From positions 97,243,001 through 97,307,000 of the forward strand of contig CM071594.1 in NCBI GenBank assembly GCA_036435485.1: a stretch of DNA of 64,000 nt, in the 5' to 3' direction. Positions 32,341 to 45,400 of the stretch are shown here, in pieces; the first letter of the stretch is position 1; each line of letters starts with the position of its first letter. Made by a program: the position numbers and the translations under genes. The DNA is from Saposhnikovia divaricata. Taxonomy: Eukaryota; Streptophyta; Magnoliopsida; Apiales; Apiaceae. The notes under the pieces are model-generated. The model made no database searches. It saw nothing but the letters and a program-made list of their open reading frames with translations, and was not told where the DNA came from.

Positions 32341-33198
32341 ACAGTGTGTCAGTGAGTTGTGCAGCTTAGTTTATGACGTGCCCCATGTATTTGTCACCAT
32401 CCTTTTCCCTATTTTTTTTTTTGGTACAATTAAGTTTTTTCTTTCAAAAAAAGTACCAATTTTTTCCCCAAAATATGTGTAACATTTTTTTAATTTGCAT
32501 GTAAAATATTTAAATTCAATTTTTTTACTTTAATAATTAGGTTTATATACCTTATAAATAATTATATATTCTTAGAATTTTTGGGAATAAGTAAAAATCG
32601 AATCCAAAAAATAGAATGACAAGAGATAAATTTTTATCAAAGTGAGATTTGTTCTTTACATATTACCAAAAGAGGTATAATTTGCTTTGCATGTACATTT
32701 ATTTTGTATAGTAAAAAATGATTAAACAATGAAAGTTAATCGTGATGAAATAACTCCGGTAACAAGAATTTATCTTCTATCATTTTAGATTTTGAATTTA
32801 TTTCTCACTTTTGAAGAATTATACTCGCTTTAAAATTGGTGCTAGAAATACTTATAAAATTTGCTTTACTGTTTTTTTTTTGTGTGTTAATTTTAAATTG
32901 TGCATTGTGTGATGTTATTTCTGTTGGTGTCTATTGTGTCCGGTTTCCTAAAATTGGGATTTTGGTTGCAAATAAAAGAAATGTAATTTATGTGCATCAT
33001 TTCACTGTAGTTATTTTAGGGCGGAATAAATGTGAAATTTGTGTTGAATTGGTTGTTAAGTTGTAACGTATTTAAAATATTTGATATTAAGTTAAATTTA
33101 AACAAACTTCATGTTATTTTTAATACATAATAAGTACAAATTTTTTTTTGATTAAGGCGTAGAATACTCATTCTTGAGTGCATCATTGATAAATTTTT
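32341..33198. other. No gene recognised
   Basis: AT-rich intergenic DNA upstream of DiT1. A 76-codon open frame at 32836 shows no recognisable motif and I do not call it. Confidence 0.5.
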
Positions 33199-33401
33199 AG
33201 AAGAAAAATGCTAAAGCCCCCAAAATATGTTCCAAAATTGTTCCCAAATTATTGCATAATTGGTAACTTTCTTAAAATTATATGGGACCCACGTATATAA
33301 ATATGAGCCCACGAATTAAAACCAACCACTTGTCAATACCACCACCACATCATTTGAGAAAAAAATTGGGAATATTTTGTGATACCTAGCATTCCTCTTC
33401 T
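33199..33401. mobile_element. Short MITE (203 bp)
   Basis: Left AGAAGAAAAATGCTAAAG...CAAAATATG and right, reverse complemented, AGAAGAGGAATGCTAGGTA...CAAAATATT are imperfect inverted repeats of about 40 bp. Non-coding; superfamily not determined. Confidence 0.6.
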
Positions 33402-33733
33402 CAGAATATGCAACTCTGTCATTAAATAACAAGAATTTTAAGTAGCTTTACTCGTTCTTGACTCTTAAATAACTTTTTTTTAAGCTCCAATAGGAATTTT
33501 TTGAATATTCGCCTCATATAGGTGTTCATTAGAGCAACTCCAACTCATCACTAAATCACTATAATAGTGATGGATATAGTGACAAATTAACTCCAATGCA
33601 ACACTAAAATAGTGACTCAAGATCACCAAATGAGTTTTGGGTCACCAAATTTGGTGACAAAAGTATATTTGGTGATCCTTGGTCACCAAATTTGGTGACT
33701 TTCAAAATTCCAACAATGCCCCTATATTTGTTA

Positions 33734-34399
33734 GAGCATCTCCAATATGGGTTGCCAAGAGGTTGCCAAGTCCTATGTGGCATGACACCCTTGGTTGCCC
33801 ACCTATTGGAGCATCAATGTTGCCATCAAGTTGCCAACCAAAGTTGCCAAAAGTTGGCAACTTCCCCATTTAGTTAAAACACATACAACTCCCCAAAAGT
33901 GTATTTAACTTTACCATTTTTTATATCTCCCACATTTTATTATCTCTTTAAATGTTTTTTTTTCTAATTATCTCACATATCTAATATCATTAATGCACAT
34001 GAGAAGAAAAGAAAAAAAATATAATTTTTTTGCACTATTTTCATTTAATCAAATGATATTGATGTAAAGATAATATTATTTTATATTTAAAAATTTAAAT
34101 CATTTGATATTTTATATTAATGTAATGTCAAAAAAAGGAAAAAAAAATCATTACGGGAGGGAATTAAATATTTTAAATATCCAAATTTTCAATTTTATAT
34201 AGAATATATAAATATAATATGTGTTTATAAGATAATATAAAATTAATGTATGGGACCACATTGGCAACTTTTAAAGTTGCCAACTATTGGAGTAGATTTG
34301 TAACAAAAGTTGCCAACAATGAGATGGAGGAGAGAAGAATTAAAAAAGTAATATATGTGATGATGTGTTCGAAGTTGGCAACTTCTATTGGAGATGCCC
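33734..34399. mobile_element. Tourist-like MITE nested in the Harbinger element
   Basis: Ends GAGCATCTCCAATA and, reverse complemented, GGGCATCTCCAATAG, flanked by TTA (33731-33733 and 34400-34402). Repeated GTTGCCAAC phrases occur near both ends, and the interior is AT-rich. 666 bp and non-coding. Confidence 0.8.
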
Positions 34400-34756
34400 T
34401 TAAAAAAATAATTTTTTTCCATCTATGTCGTACTATTTGTTCTTGAATTTTTTTTCCAAATTTTTTTCCAACTTATTTGTTCTTGTAATTTTTAACTTTA
34501 AATTTTTATCAATTGAAACTTCTTTTCTTCTTAACTCTTGTTAATTCTAAAATATTTTTTTTTAACTTTAAACTTTCACACAAAACCTTGAAAAAAATTC
34601 GTATAAACAGCATACCAAATTTAATTATAAGAATAACATCATAATGATAAATAAGAAGTTACAAGATAATAATTTTACCTAACTTATAATACATATAAAT
34701 AAATAAACTCAAGTTTTAACCATAGCTAAGTTTGTGAAAAATCATCCATGGAGCTT

Positions 34757-34943
34757 TCAAACTTTTGCAAATAATCATCCGTCGATTTTGTCGTGCCATT
34801 GTGGAGGTCTTTTCCGTACAATATTTACGGTCACCTAATGCTCAAGATGTGTCCAGGCTTCTGCATATTGGTAAAAAACGTGGCTTTCCCGGAATGTTAG
34901 GCAGCCTCGACTGTATGCATCGTGATTTATTCCTTTTTAAATT
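34757..34943 (+). pseudogene. PIF/Harbinger transposase fragment (ALP1/HARBI1-like)
   Basis: Encodes CRAIVEVFSVQYLRSPNAQD, then a VSRLLHIG segment and GFPGMLGSLDCMH. This is the stretch around the first catalytic Asp (LDCMH) of the DDE nuclease. The frame then enters AT-rich DNA and stops. The rest of the nuclease and the Myb-like partner gene are missing. Confidence 0.8.
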
Positions 34944-35216
34944 TTAAATAAATTTTAACAAAATTTGGATATTGAATTTTGAATTTTTTTATAAATAATT
35001 TTTTATATTAATAAATTTAATATTATGCGACCATAATATTAAAATTTAAAATATAATAGATATTAATAATGTAAAATTTGAACAAATTTAGAATATTCAA
35101 TTTTATTGGTGAAAGATTCTTTTTAGTGTCAAGTATAGTGACCATGGATTGGAATGCATTTTATGAACGATGTAATTTGATCACCAAAATAGTGTCTTGG
35201 GTTGGAGATGGTCTTA

Positions 35217-36552
35217 GTAAAATGGAATTCCAAGATCCTAAAGTTGATTGTATTGTGGTGACACTTCGGCACAAAGACAAAAATAAAGTACAAGGTGGCA
35301 AAATGGGAGGGCAGAAAACAAAGCTAAGATTGTAATGTTGTGACGAGTTGGATAATTGGCGATGTGACCAGGGAAACTGGGAAAGGATAGTGCAATCGCT
35401 AGCCGTCAACTTCTGACCATATATTTGCACGTGGAGTGGCCATAAACTGACAAAACATCTTAGCAAGACCTAACACTTATTCAAAAACAAATCAATTGAA
35501 GAACGAAAACATTAGTAGTATATGATTTTATAAATTGAATTTGGCGCTAGATTCAATTCGGTTAGAATCGAACCGAACCAAATTGAACTGTTGGCAGTTG
35601 GCAGGATTGGTCCTAAAACTTTAGGTGTGCTAGGTCAAGTTAGAAAATGATATTTTTGTATATTCTTTTTAAATTTTTAAAAGATAATAACAACAAGAAT
35701 CTTCACTCAAAAAAATTGTAATTATAATATTGCTCATGTATAATACTTGTTAGAAACAATAGTTATAAGATTAAAATTTAAACTTAGAATAGATTAAATA
35801 ACATTACATAAAAAGACGTACTTCTATTAAATAATCCCTTCGACTGATCATCATTATAAATAATAATACATTTTTTCAGTTGATATTTTCTTTGACAGCC
35901 AAAGAAAATGTATGGTATTATAATTATATTAGAATCATTTACTAAGGTTGTGGCGGACATGATTAATTTTAGTAACCAACTTTAAAGAAATGTTATTAAC
36001 AACATAATGTCATTTTAAAAGAATTTGTAAAATTTTCCTTTTTTTAGGAGCAAATTCTGAAATGTTTGTTCTCTAATATTAATGTTAAGTTATCAATTCT
36101 GCTAAAACATGTTAGGAAAGCGGGCTTACGAGAATCATATTACATATTCAATTTTAATAAATGAGAATCTCGAACCTGAGATCTTTCACATCCACAAATC
36201 TAATATCATGTTAGGTTAATAGTTCTCCTAAAACCTGAAACTATTAGGAAAGCGGGCTTAGGAAGATCATATCACATACTCAACCGTTAACATCGAACAC
36301 AAGATCATTACGAACCTTTTCAAATTTGCTAAAAAAATCCAAATCCTTTTATATCATCAACTATTACAAACTGTATGTAGAATTTTTCAACTTTTATTAG
36401 AATCACACAAAATAAATAGACCAAATCACGAGAGATATTTATTCCACATGATTTTTATTAAATGTACAATCTAAAATAAGAGCAAAAAATCTCGTATTTA
36501 GGATTTTTCATTGTGATTGTAACTTTTATCTCGTTTACTAATGTCATAAATA
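35217..36552. other. No gene; a dispersed repeat pair
   Basis: AT-rich DNA. AGGAAAGCGGGCTTA followed by GATCATATyACATA occurs twice, near 36114 and 36250, with AT-rich spacer. No exon recognised. Confidence 0.5.
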
Positions 36553-36761
36553 GCTCATTTTGAATATTATGATTTATATAATATGTATGTACTATATTTG
36601 CCTTTAACATCTACCATTATGAATATAGTACATACACATTATATAAATCATAATATTCAAAATGAGCAATCAAGTATTTTTCTCTAACAAGAAGTATTTT
36701 TAAATTCATACTATATTTTATGATTTATATAATGTGTATGTACTATATTTGCCTTTAACCA
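36553..36761. repeat. Hairpin repeat with a third copy of one arm
   Basis: GCTCATTTTGAATATTATGA...GTACTATATT (from 36553) is inverted at about 36618-36667, giving arms of about 50 bp around a 20-bp loop. The left arm plus loop is repeated directly at about 36719-36761 (TATGATTTATATAATGTGTA...TTTGCCTTTAAC). Confidence 0.8.
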
Positions 36762-37464
36762 GTAATGGATCAAATTATGCAAACATCTTTATGAATTTAA
36801 AAAATAATCCATTTTATCGTTTATTAATCTTCTCTTTGTCTCCATGAAATGTTTATTTAATGCAAGAAAATGATTTCACAATTGTAATCATTATGACCAG
36901 AACCTTTCCTTTGTCTCTTGACTGACGTGATATTGTTCAATCATATTAATTGTTTCATTTTTTTTCCTGTATGCATTTCTAACTTGAACGAAAATTCATA
37001 ATTCGTTTATAAGATGATCAAAACTATTTTTGTTAGGATTTCAATTTACAAGCTAAATATTTATAAAAAAAAATTGGTGTACCTCCAACTTTTGTACTCA
37101 TGACATTTTTTAGTTATATTATATATATATACATATATATAATTTTTGGTACCATTCGATGTAAAATGTTCGTCTTGATTATCTTATTTAAGGATCGATC
37201 CTGACTATTTCGGTTAAAAAAATATATAAAGGAGAACGTGGGAACTAAAATAAAGTAACAAGGAATTGTTTTAATCATAGAAGCCAAACGCGATTACATC
37301 AGCTTTATTATATGAAGCTGATTGTTGGAACATTTTGAGCTCCAATTTAAATGTGTTTTGTGTGTGTATTTGCAACAAGTTGTGTTCTTGAATTTAATTA
37401 AGTTGTGCTCTTGAATTTAATTATCATTTTTAAATCCGTATATCCAAGAATTTGTTTGATTGAG
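36762..37464. other. No gene recognised
   Basis: AT-rich DNA including a short (TA) tract near 37118-37141. Confidence 0.5.
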
Positions 37465-37519
37465 GCATGACCGTCTCAACCAAATTTGAGGTCCTAAGCG
37501 AATCTTAGAAATGAGGTCC

Positions 37520-37567
<48 letters not shown>

Positions 37568-38189
37568 CTTTTTTTTTCATATATTAATCAAAATTCATTA
37601 ATAAAAAGATTTTTATATAATAACACAACTAAAACTAACTTTGATAAAAGTATTACAAATTATATAGGCAAATGAAAAAGATGTTATTAGCTTTTATATT
37701 TATAATTAAAATTTATTTTTAATGAACTTGACATTACATTTACCTAGACACATTATTTATGACACATGTTTGTCTTTCAAACTTCTTAGTTGCATTTTTA
37801 AACTTGATTACATAAATATTAATATAATGTAATACAATTAATGTAAATCTTAATAACACATTTTTTAATAAACACGGTAAGGCAACGGATAATATTTTTG
37901 AAAAACAAGTTTGCACACGGATTGTGAGTATCAATGTGATTCATCTTTTTAGTTTTTTCAAAGTAAAACAAGAATATATTTTATATTGCTATAGTTTGAT
38001 GTTATTTCTTTTAAAGAACTTTTTTTCTTAATTTTTTTTTACTAATTTCTTTTTTGATAAAAATAAACATTAAACTTTTTCATTTGTAAGTATATATATA
38101 AAGGACAAAATATATTTGGGGCCCTTGTATGTGTTGGGGCCCTAAGCCACCGCTTATTTTGCTTTACTATTAAGTCGGCCCTGGAGGGT
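37465..38189. mobile_element. Probable hAT-type relic
   Basis: The right end has GGGGCCCTAAGCCACCGC and TTAAGTCGGCCCTGG. The left end has ACCGTCTCAACCAAATTTGA and GAGGTCCT repeats, which fit a C-to-T-decayed form of the GGGCCGTCTCAACC terminus common in plant hAT (Tip100-like) elements. The flanks GATTGAG and GGTTGAG are nearly alike. It contains a (TA)n at 37525-37566 and no coding frame. Confidence 0.5.
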
Positions 38190-38333
38190 TGAGTTAAGTT
38201 ACATAATAAGCATCTCCAAAATAATATTTAAATCAAGGGAAATGTTATTTCACATTTTTTTTATTTCTAAAGCTATTTGTAGCATAGTGTGATACAATAT
38301 GCAATACTTTGTTAATGCAGGGGTATATGTTAC

Positions 38334-41300
38334 TGTTAGGTCTCGTAAGAGGGCTATTTTAAGCTAGAAGGGGGGGGTTGAATAGCTTAATATCCAATTT
38401 AAAAATTATTATGGCGTTTTAAAATAATTTTCCCTTTTTAAAACTTTTACCGAGTCGTTATGCAGTTTATAAGTGCAGAAATAAAAGACAAGGGAAGAAA
38501 ATACCACACATGAGATTTTATCCTGGTTCGCGATGGCGCAACCCCTAATGGATTTGCTCACCCCTACTCCAGTTCCCGAGCTCCTCTCCGGACTCGAGAT
38601 TTTCCCTTAAAAAATAACTCGCTCCTTTAGTAGGCGGAGAAGCCTTTACAACCTTATAAATATTGGTCTTGGTACGTATCTCCAAGATACTACCTCACAA
38701 TAAATATAAAAACCCACAAGACTCGTCTTGGGCCGTAACTCCCCGTTACACCCTCAAAGTCGTTGTGAAAACCTACACAACTTATCTTAGACAATAACTC
38801 CCCGCTACTTCTTCAAAGTTGATGTAGAACCCTTGGTGTAGTCTTTGAATTCCTCGCTTTTGCCGGTCTTGGATCTTAGATGAAAGGTCTTGGGTCTTTC
38901 CTCTTCTTCACGGTGCGAAGGTCACTAACTCCCCGCTAGTGCCCAGGACTTGGGTCTTAGAACGAGGATCACCTCACTTCAACTTCACCTCACTGCAAAA
39001 CTTAGAAAACAATATCTACGAAACAAATCGTAATATAAAGATAGGTTTTGGACTAATATGTCCTAGGGTGACTATAATATTCTTACACGAATATTAATTA
39101 AGATAAGTTCAATAAGCTTTATTTGCTTACGACTTTGTGTGTATTCTTTTATTCGATATGACCTTTTGATCGAAGAATAATTTTAATACAATACTCCGTT
39201 TAAGCGAGATTTAAATATATCTCGGAGTTTGTAAATATTGATTATGTTCTTTAAACTCGTAGGCGTATAAGGTTTATAATCGTATACTTTTGTTCGACTT
39301 TTTGTAAATGTCGAAGTATACTTAAAATTACTTCTTTATTGAAAATACGTCTATTTTCGAAGTAATGTATAAATCAAGTCCTTGTGAAAGCTTTATAGCT
39401 TAATGATCTTTGATAAACCACTTCTCTTTTGATATAGTCTTGTTTAGACTATTCGTATATATTTAAACGAGAGTGTTACAATTTTACTTTAACAATTTGC
39501 ACTTTAATATAATTTGGCCAATTAAACACCACACACAAATATACGCACACGTACAGAAAAGTAACTCGCTTATCTATTGGATAAAACGAGGGTCGCTATT
39601 ATGCGTTAAATTAGTGCGAAAAAGTAAAATCACTCACAAGTGTGAGGACGAGAATAAAAAGTACGGAAAATGTATAAAAGGCTTTCGCCACGCTATTACG
39701 CGTTAATATTAGTGCGGAAATTAAAATCACTCACAAGTGTGAGGACGAGAAGAAAAAAATGAGGAAAATATATAAACGGTTTTCGCCACGCTATTACGAG
39801 TTAAAGATAAACACACACGTACAAGTAATTAAACATACCACACAACAATAAAATATTAATGGCCAAAGTTAAGTGCGTTAAAGTTTTAATTAAGGCTTTT
39901 AGATTCTTTTCCCCCGGAACACTAGAGGTGATAGAAGGGAATCAAATCAAGCTCAATGTAATAATTTGACCGTCGTCAAATATAACCTCTTTTTGAGGTA
40001 TTATAATATTTCGAATCGTTGTTCGAAATTTAATCTTTTTACAGATTTTTATGGTCTCGGTTCGAGATCCGATATAAGAGCTTAAAGATGAAGAGAAGAG
40101 GAAGATAGAGAGCTCTTATATGTATAAAAAATATGGTCGATTAAGACTCAGATATAAAGCTAAAATATTACCACTTTTTGGATATCGCCGGAAAAGTTCG
40201 CCGGAAAAATTCGCCAGAGGTTCGACCGGATTTTGGCTTATGGTCGAACTTGGAAGCCCTTAGGGAGGCCGGATAGTAGTGGTAGATGAGCTTGCTAGGT
40301 GGGAGAAAGCTTGGTTGAAGGAAATAAGCTTTTAAGAACAAAAACCTTGTATATATTTAAGTATATATAAGAAAGGGAAGGTTTTTGAGATGAAGTTGGT
40401 GTAGAGAGTGTTTGGATATATTGAGAGAGCCCACACTTCAAAAATACCAGCACTTATTTGGCTTTTTAGCTTGGTTGAAATGGTTGGGGGATGGGGTTTA
40501 TTTATAGGAGGAGTTGGGTGGAAGGAAGGGTGAGGATTTAAAGTAAAAGGAGTGGTTGAGATTGAAAGCACTTGGATTGATGAGTTGGAAAGTTGTATTG
40601 TGTTTGTTGGGGGTGATTTTGTGTTTCTTTGGAATGGTTTGTGGTAAAGTATCCCAGCTGTGTTTGGGCTTTTATTTAATGTATCATACTATTATCAATT
40701 AACGAATAAATACGTAACATATATCGTTAATTAAATATCCGAAAAATATGAAAATACCCAATAAATAATTCTAAAATTTTGGAGCACTTAGGAATATTAT
40801 AAAATGTAATTCTAGAAGTTTTGGTCAAAATGGTCAACGTTGAGTTGGTCAAACGTGGTCAAATGTGGACCCACTGTCTCGATTTTCGTGCCCGGACCAA
40901 AATTCTCAGAAAATTATGAAACTTTTACCATGCATATAAAATAGCATTTAAGTGACCCATCTCAAGTTTTAAGTCATTCTAGCAAGTGGAAGTATTTTAT
41001 TTCGATTTAATTTGATTAAATCAGGTTTCGGTTCCGAATAAAATACGATTGGTCTTTCCTTGAATTAGATACATCTTTTTACCAATGTTTTGACTTGAAT
41101 AAATACTTAGAATATATTTCCTAATATATAAAAAATATTGAGAGTGTAGGAAATATTTTTGAGTATTTAAGATAATTTTCTCCGAAAATGGAATAAATTT
41201 ACGAAGTGGGAGAAAAATTATTTTAAATATTTCTGGCACGAGATAAAAATGAGTATTAATATTCTACCACTGAATATTAATATTCTTGAGGATAAAACCA

Positions 41301-41691
41301 TTTTGAGTGTGAAGGCGGAATATTTTTGAATAAAAACTGATCTTTTTTAAATATAGCACGAGTTCTCTAAAGAATATTAATCCTCAAATATTCTTTGTTC
41401 GAGCCTGTCGCCTTATCAATGTTGCAACGGAGATCTAAAAAATATCAAACCTCGATATTTCTTTTTCGATCTTTATTGCTTTGGTAGAGATATATTCCAT
41501 AAAAATATAATTTTAATTTTTCGCAATAATGGAATATCTCTTGTAAGTAAAAATAGATATTTGCTAGAATTGACTTTCGACGGAATCAATTAAATTAATG
41601 ACCTAGTGGAGAGGATAACTAAGTGTAATTAAATTTTATGTTTAAATCGTACAAATACAAAAATAAATAATATATCGAAGATATCCTTTCA
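38334..41691 (-). mobile_element. Solo LTR of the element A family, minus orientation
   Basis: 3,358 bp starting TGTTAGGTCTCG on plus and ending CGAAGATATCCTTTCA, so on minus it runs TGAAAGGATATC...CTAACA. It matches the plus-strand LTR at 42488-46395 along its length. The flanks are GTTAC (38329-38333) and ATTAC (41692-41696), four of five bases alike, as expected for an aged target duplication. There is no internal region or primer site next to it, so it is a solo LTR. No gene inside. Confidence 0.8.
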
Positions 41692-42487
41692 ATTACAAAT
41701 ATTACTCTGAAAATTAAAAAAATTGCTCTGGAAATAACATTTTCCTAAATCAATATCTTAAATATAATATAAATTATTAATTTTTAGTAATTTTTTATAT
41801 ATCTATTTTCAATAATACTCTTTATACTCATACTTAATATTATTATTTCATTAGAAAAATAATTTTAATACATAAAAATCCAAAAAAAGGATAAATAATG
41901 AATCTTATTAATATAATACAAATTATTAGTTTTTAGCATTTTGTATATATTTATCTCCAACAATACTCTTTATAATAACACCTAATTTATTTTTGTTTTG
42001 TTAGAAAAATAATTCGAATTTATAAAAATACAAAAGAAAATGGATAAATATAGAATCTTATTTATTTTTAATAAAAGATTAATTCAGGGTCACGTAGGGA
42101 TTCCGAAAATTGAGGTTTTTAAAGAGTTTTTAAGAATCTTTTACAGCTCAATTTTTTTTTTTTTGAACCTAAAGCGCCCGTATAAAGGTAGGGTTAAGCA
42201 CGTTTAGATTTTGAAATCGAATGCTATAAAAATAAAAATCGAGCCAAAACAAATCGATTCTACACTTGTTTAGGTGATATTCTTGTTTATCTCTTAATAA
42301 AACTCTCTAATGCTCAATTATAAATAATTTTTGGTGTTACCCTTATTTGTTGTTATGGCAAAAAATTAATCATTTTAAAGAAATAATTTAGTTTTAAAAA
42401 AAACATTAATTATTAACGAGAAGTAAATAAAATAAGATGAAGAAAAAAGTGGAGATTAATTTCAAAAGTAAGAAACAAAGTTATGTT
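41692..42487. repeat. Spacer between inverted LTRs with a 155-bp tandem duplication
   Basis: TCTTAAATATAATATAAATT... at 41756-41905 is repeated with changes at about 41904-42060 (both contain CAATACTCTTTATA and TTAGAAAAATAATT). The rest, to 42487, is AT-rich without features. Confidence 0.7.
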
Positions 42488-45400
42488 TGAAAGGATATCT
42501 TCGATATAATATTTATTTTGGTATTTGTACGATTTCACATAAAATTTAAATACACGTAGAATCCTCTCCACTAGGTCATTTATTTAATTGATTCGATCAA
42601 AAGTCAAATGGTCAACTCTAGCAAAATTTATCATCCTGTTTTATAATATAAGAGATATTCCATTTTGCTGAAAAATCAAATTATATATTTTATGGAATAT
42701 ATCTTTACACCAAGACAATAAGATCGAAAAATAAATATCGTGATCTGATAATTTTAAAAGATCTTTGTTGCAATATTAATAAGGCGACAAGCTCGAACAA
42801 GGAATATTAGAGATTTGATATTCTTTAGAGAACTCGTGCTACATTTAAAAACGATCAGTTTTTATCCGAAAAATATTCTGTCTTCGCACTCAAAATGTTT
42901 TCACATCATATGAAAGAATTTTTATACTCAAGCACATTAATATTCATTGATAGAATATTAATACTCGTTTTATCTCATGCCAGAAATTTTTAAAGTAATT
43001 TTTCTCCCGTTTCTTAATTATATTATATTCCGGAGAAAATTATTTTATTCGCTCAAAAATATTTCCTACACTCTCAAAATGTTTCATATTTTAGGAAATA
43101 TATTCTAAGTATTTTTTTCTAGTCAAAACATTGGTCAAAAGATTTATTTCAAGAAAAGACCAATCGTATTTTATTCAGAACCGAAAGTTGATCTAATCGT
43201 TTTAAATCCAAATAAAATACTTCCACTTGCTAGAATGACTTGAAACTTGAGATTGATCATTTAAATACTATTTTCTATGCATGGTAAAAGTTTCGGAATT
43301 TTTCGAGAATTTTGGTCCAGCACGTAAACCGAGGTAGTTGGTCCCATGTTTGACCACGTTTGACCAAGTCAACATTGACCAAAATTGACCAAACTTTCCA
43401 GAATATTATTTTATAATATTCCCAAGTGCTCCATAATTTTAGAATTATTTATTGGGTATTTTCGTATTTATCGGATATTTAATTAACGATACATGTTACG
43501 CATTTAATCGTTAATTGGTACGAGTCTGATACAACATATTAGAGCTGAAAACACAGCTGGGATTTAAATACCAAACCCACTTGGAAGAAACACAAAACCA
43601 CTCCCAACTAACACAAACCACTTTCCACCTCATCAATCCACACCTTTTCAATCTCAACCACTCCTTTTAATCAAATCTACACCATTTCTTCCACCCAACT
43701 CTCTCTATAAATACACCCCTTCACACACCATTTTAAACACAAGCTAAGAGCCAAATATATGCTGGGATTTTAGAAGTAGACTCTCTACAAACATATTCAA
43801 ATATTCTCTTCATCTACTTCATCTCAAAAACCTTCTCTCTGCCAAATATATATCCATATATACAAGGTTTTTGATACACCAAGCTTAGTTCCACCCAACC
43901 AAGCTTTATTCACCCAAGATAGCTCATCTACAACCACTTTCCGGCCTCCCGAAGGGCTGCCCAAGTTCGACCACCGTCCAAAATCCGGCCGAACCTCCGG
44001 CGAATTTTTCCGGCGAACTTTTCCGATCGTCTTTTAAAAGTGGTAATTCTTAGCTTCGTCTTTTTGTGTTTATATTTGAGATTTGTTCTTAACTTCTATA
44101 CTTCAACTTTATCTCTATTCTTGGATCTATATAAGATACCAAAAGTCTCTTTATAAAAGAGAAAGACAATATAAACATAGTTCAACTCATATCTCTATTG
44201 CAATATATATAAGCAAAAGTTGAACATAGTACTTGATCTTTGAAAAGAAACTTTATATTACAAGAAAGATCAAAATAAAGTACTTAATCTCAAAAGTTGT
44301 GAGATTATATTTGACATACGTCAAGGTTGTAACAATATATTTTTCGTTCGAATTCCCAACTAACATCTTTAGTGTTCCGTGGGATATTCTATAAACGAAA
44401 TACTTCATACAACTTAGACTTCTTACAAGCAAAAGTTTAGCCACTTGTTTTATCGCACTTACTTTATTTATCGTGGCCATAAAACTTATTTATTGCAAGA
44501 AGTTAAAAAGATTATACTTTGACATTGTACTTAGTCAAACGGAAGTATACATCTTAAAAGCCTTAAGTCTATTAGCTTAACGGACTTCATACATTAACAA
44601 ACTCCGAGTTATATTTATTTTATCTCATCTTAACGGAGTATTGTGATAAAAGTATTCTTAGATTTAACCGATCTATCAAAAGAAAGAATACTATTTCTAA
44701 AGAGCACAAGTTAGCCACTTATTTTATCGCACTTACTTTTATTGTTTTGTGTGGCTAAAAAGTTTGATCCGTGCTAGAAGTTATAATTATACCTTGACAT
44801 TGTATTAGTCAAACAAAGGTATACAATTCGAAGCCTTAAAGCACTATAGCTTTGAACAAGGACTTCTAATATTACTCCACCAATATTTATATCTATCGGG
44901 AGTAATCAAAAGTATACTTTGGTCATAATTTAATATCAAAGAAAGTATACTTACAATATAACTTAATATTCCTATACGAATATTAAAGTTACCTTTTGGA
45001 TCTAGTACCGTAACATACTAGTCCAAATTATATATTCTTAACCATATTTTTTTCGTAGATATTGTTGTCTAACTTTTGTAGTGAGGTGAAGTTGAAGTGA
45101 GGTGATTCTCGTTCTAAGACCCAAGTCCTAGACGTACTAGCGGGGAGTTAGTCATCTTTGCACCGTGAAGAAAAGGAAAGACCCAAGACCTATCATCTAA
45201 GACCCAAGACTGACAAAAGCCAAGAATCAATAGTCTACACCAAGGGTTCTACATCAACTTTGAAAAAGTAGCGGGGAGTTGCTGTCTAAGATAAGTTGTG
45301 TAGGTTTTACAACGACTTTGAGGGAGTAACGGGGAGTTACGGTCCAAGACAAGTCTTGTGGGTATTACATTTATTTTGAGGTAGTAGCGGGTAGTTACGT

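Larger units (their letters stand above)
33532..35213. mobile_element. PIF/Harbinger element with transposase remnant
   Basis: Ends GAGCAACTCCAACtCA and, reverse complemented, GACCATCTCCAACCCA, flanked by TTA on both sides (33529-33531, 35214-35216). TATAGTGA and TTTGGTGAC/GTGATC phrases occur near both ends. It carries a fragment of a Harbinger transposase at 34757-34943 and has been enlarged by a nested MITE at 33734-34399. Mostly eroded, so immobile by itself. Confidence 0.75.

Noticed and set aside
32836..33066. A 76-codon open frame upstream of DiT1
   Set aside because: No motif, AT-rich codon use, no splice or expression context; likely chance.
35161..35466. Minus-strand 101-codon frame
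   Set aside because: Overlaps the Harbinger element end and has no recognisable domain.
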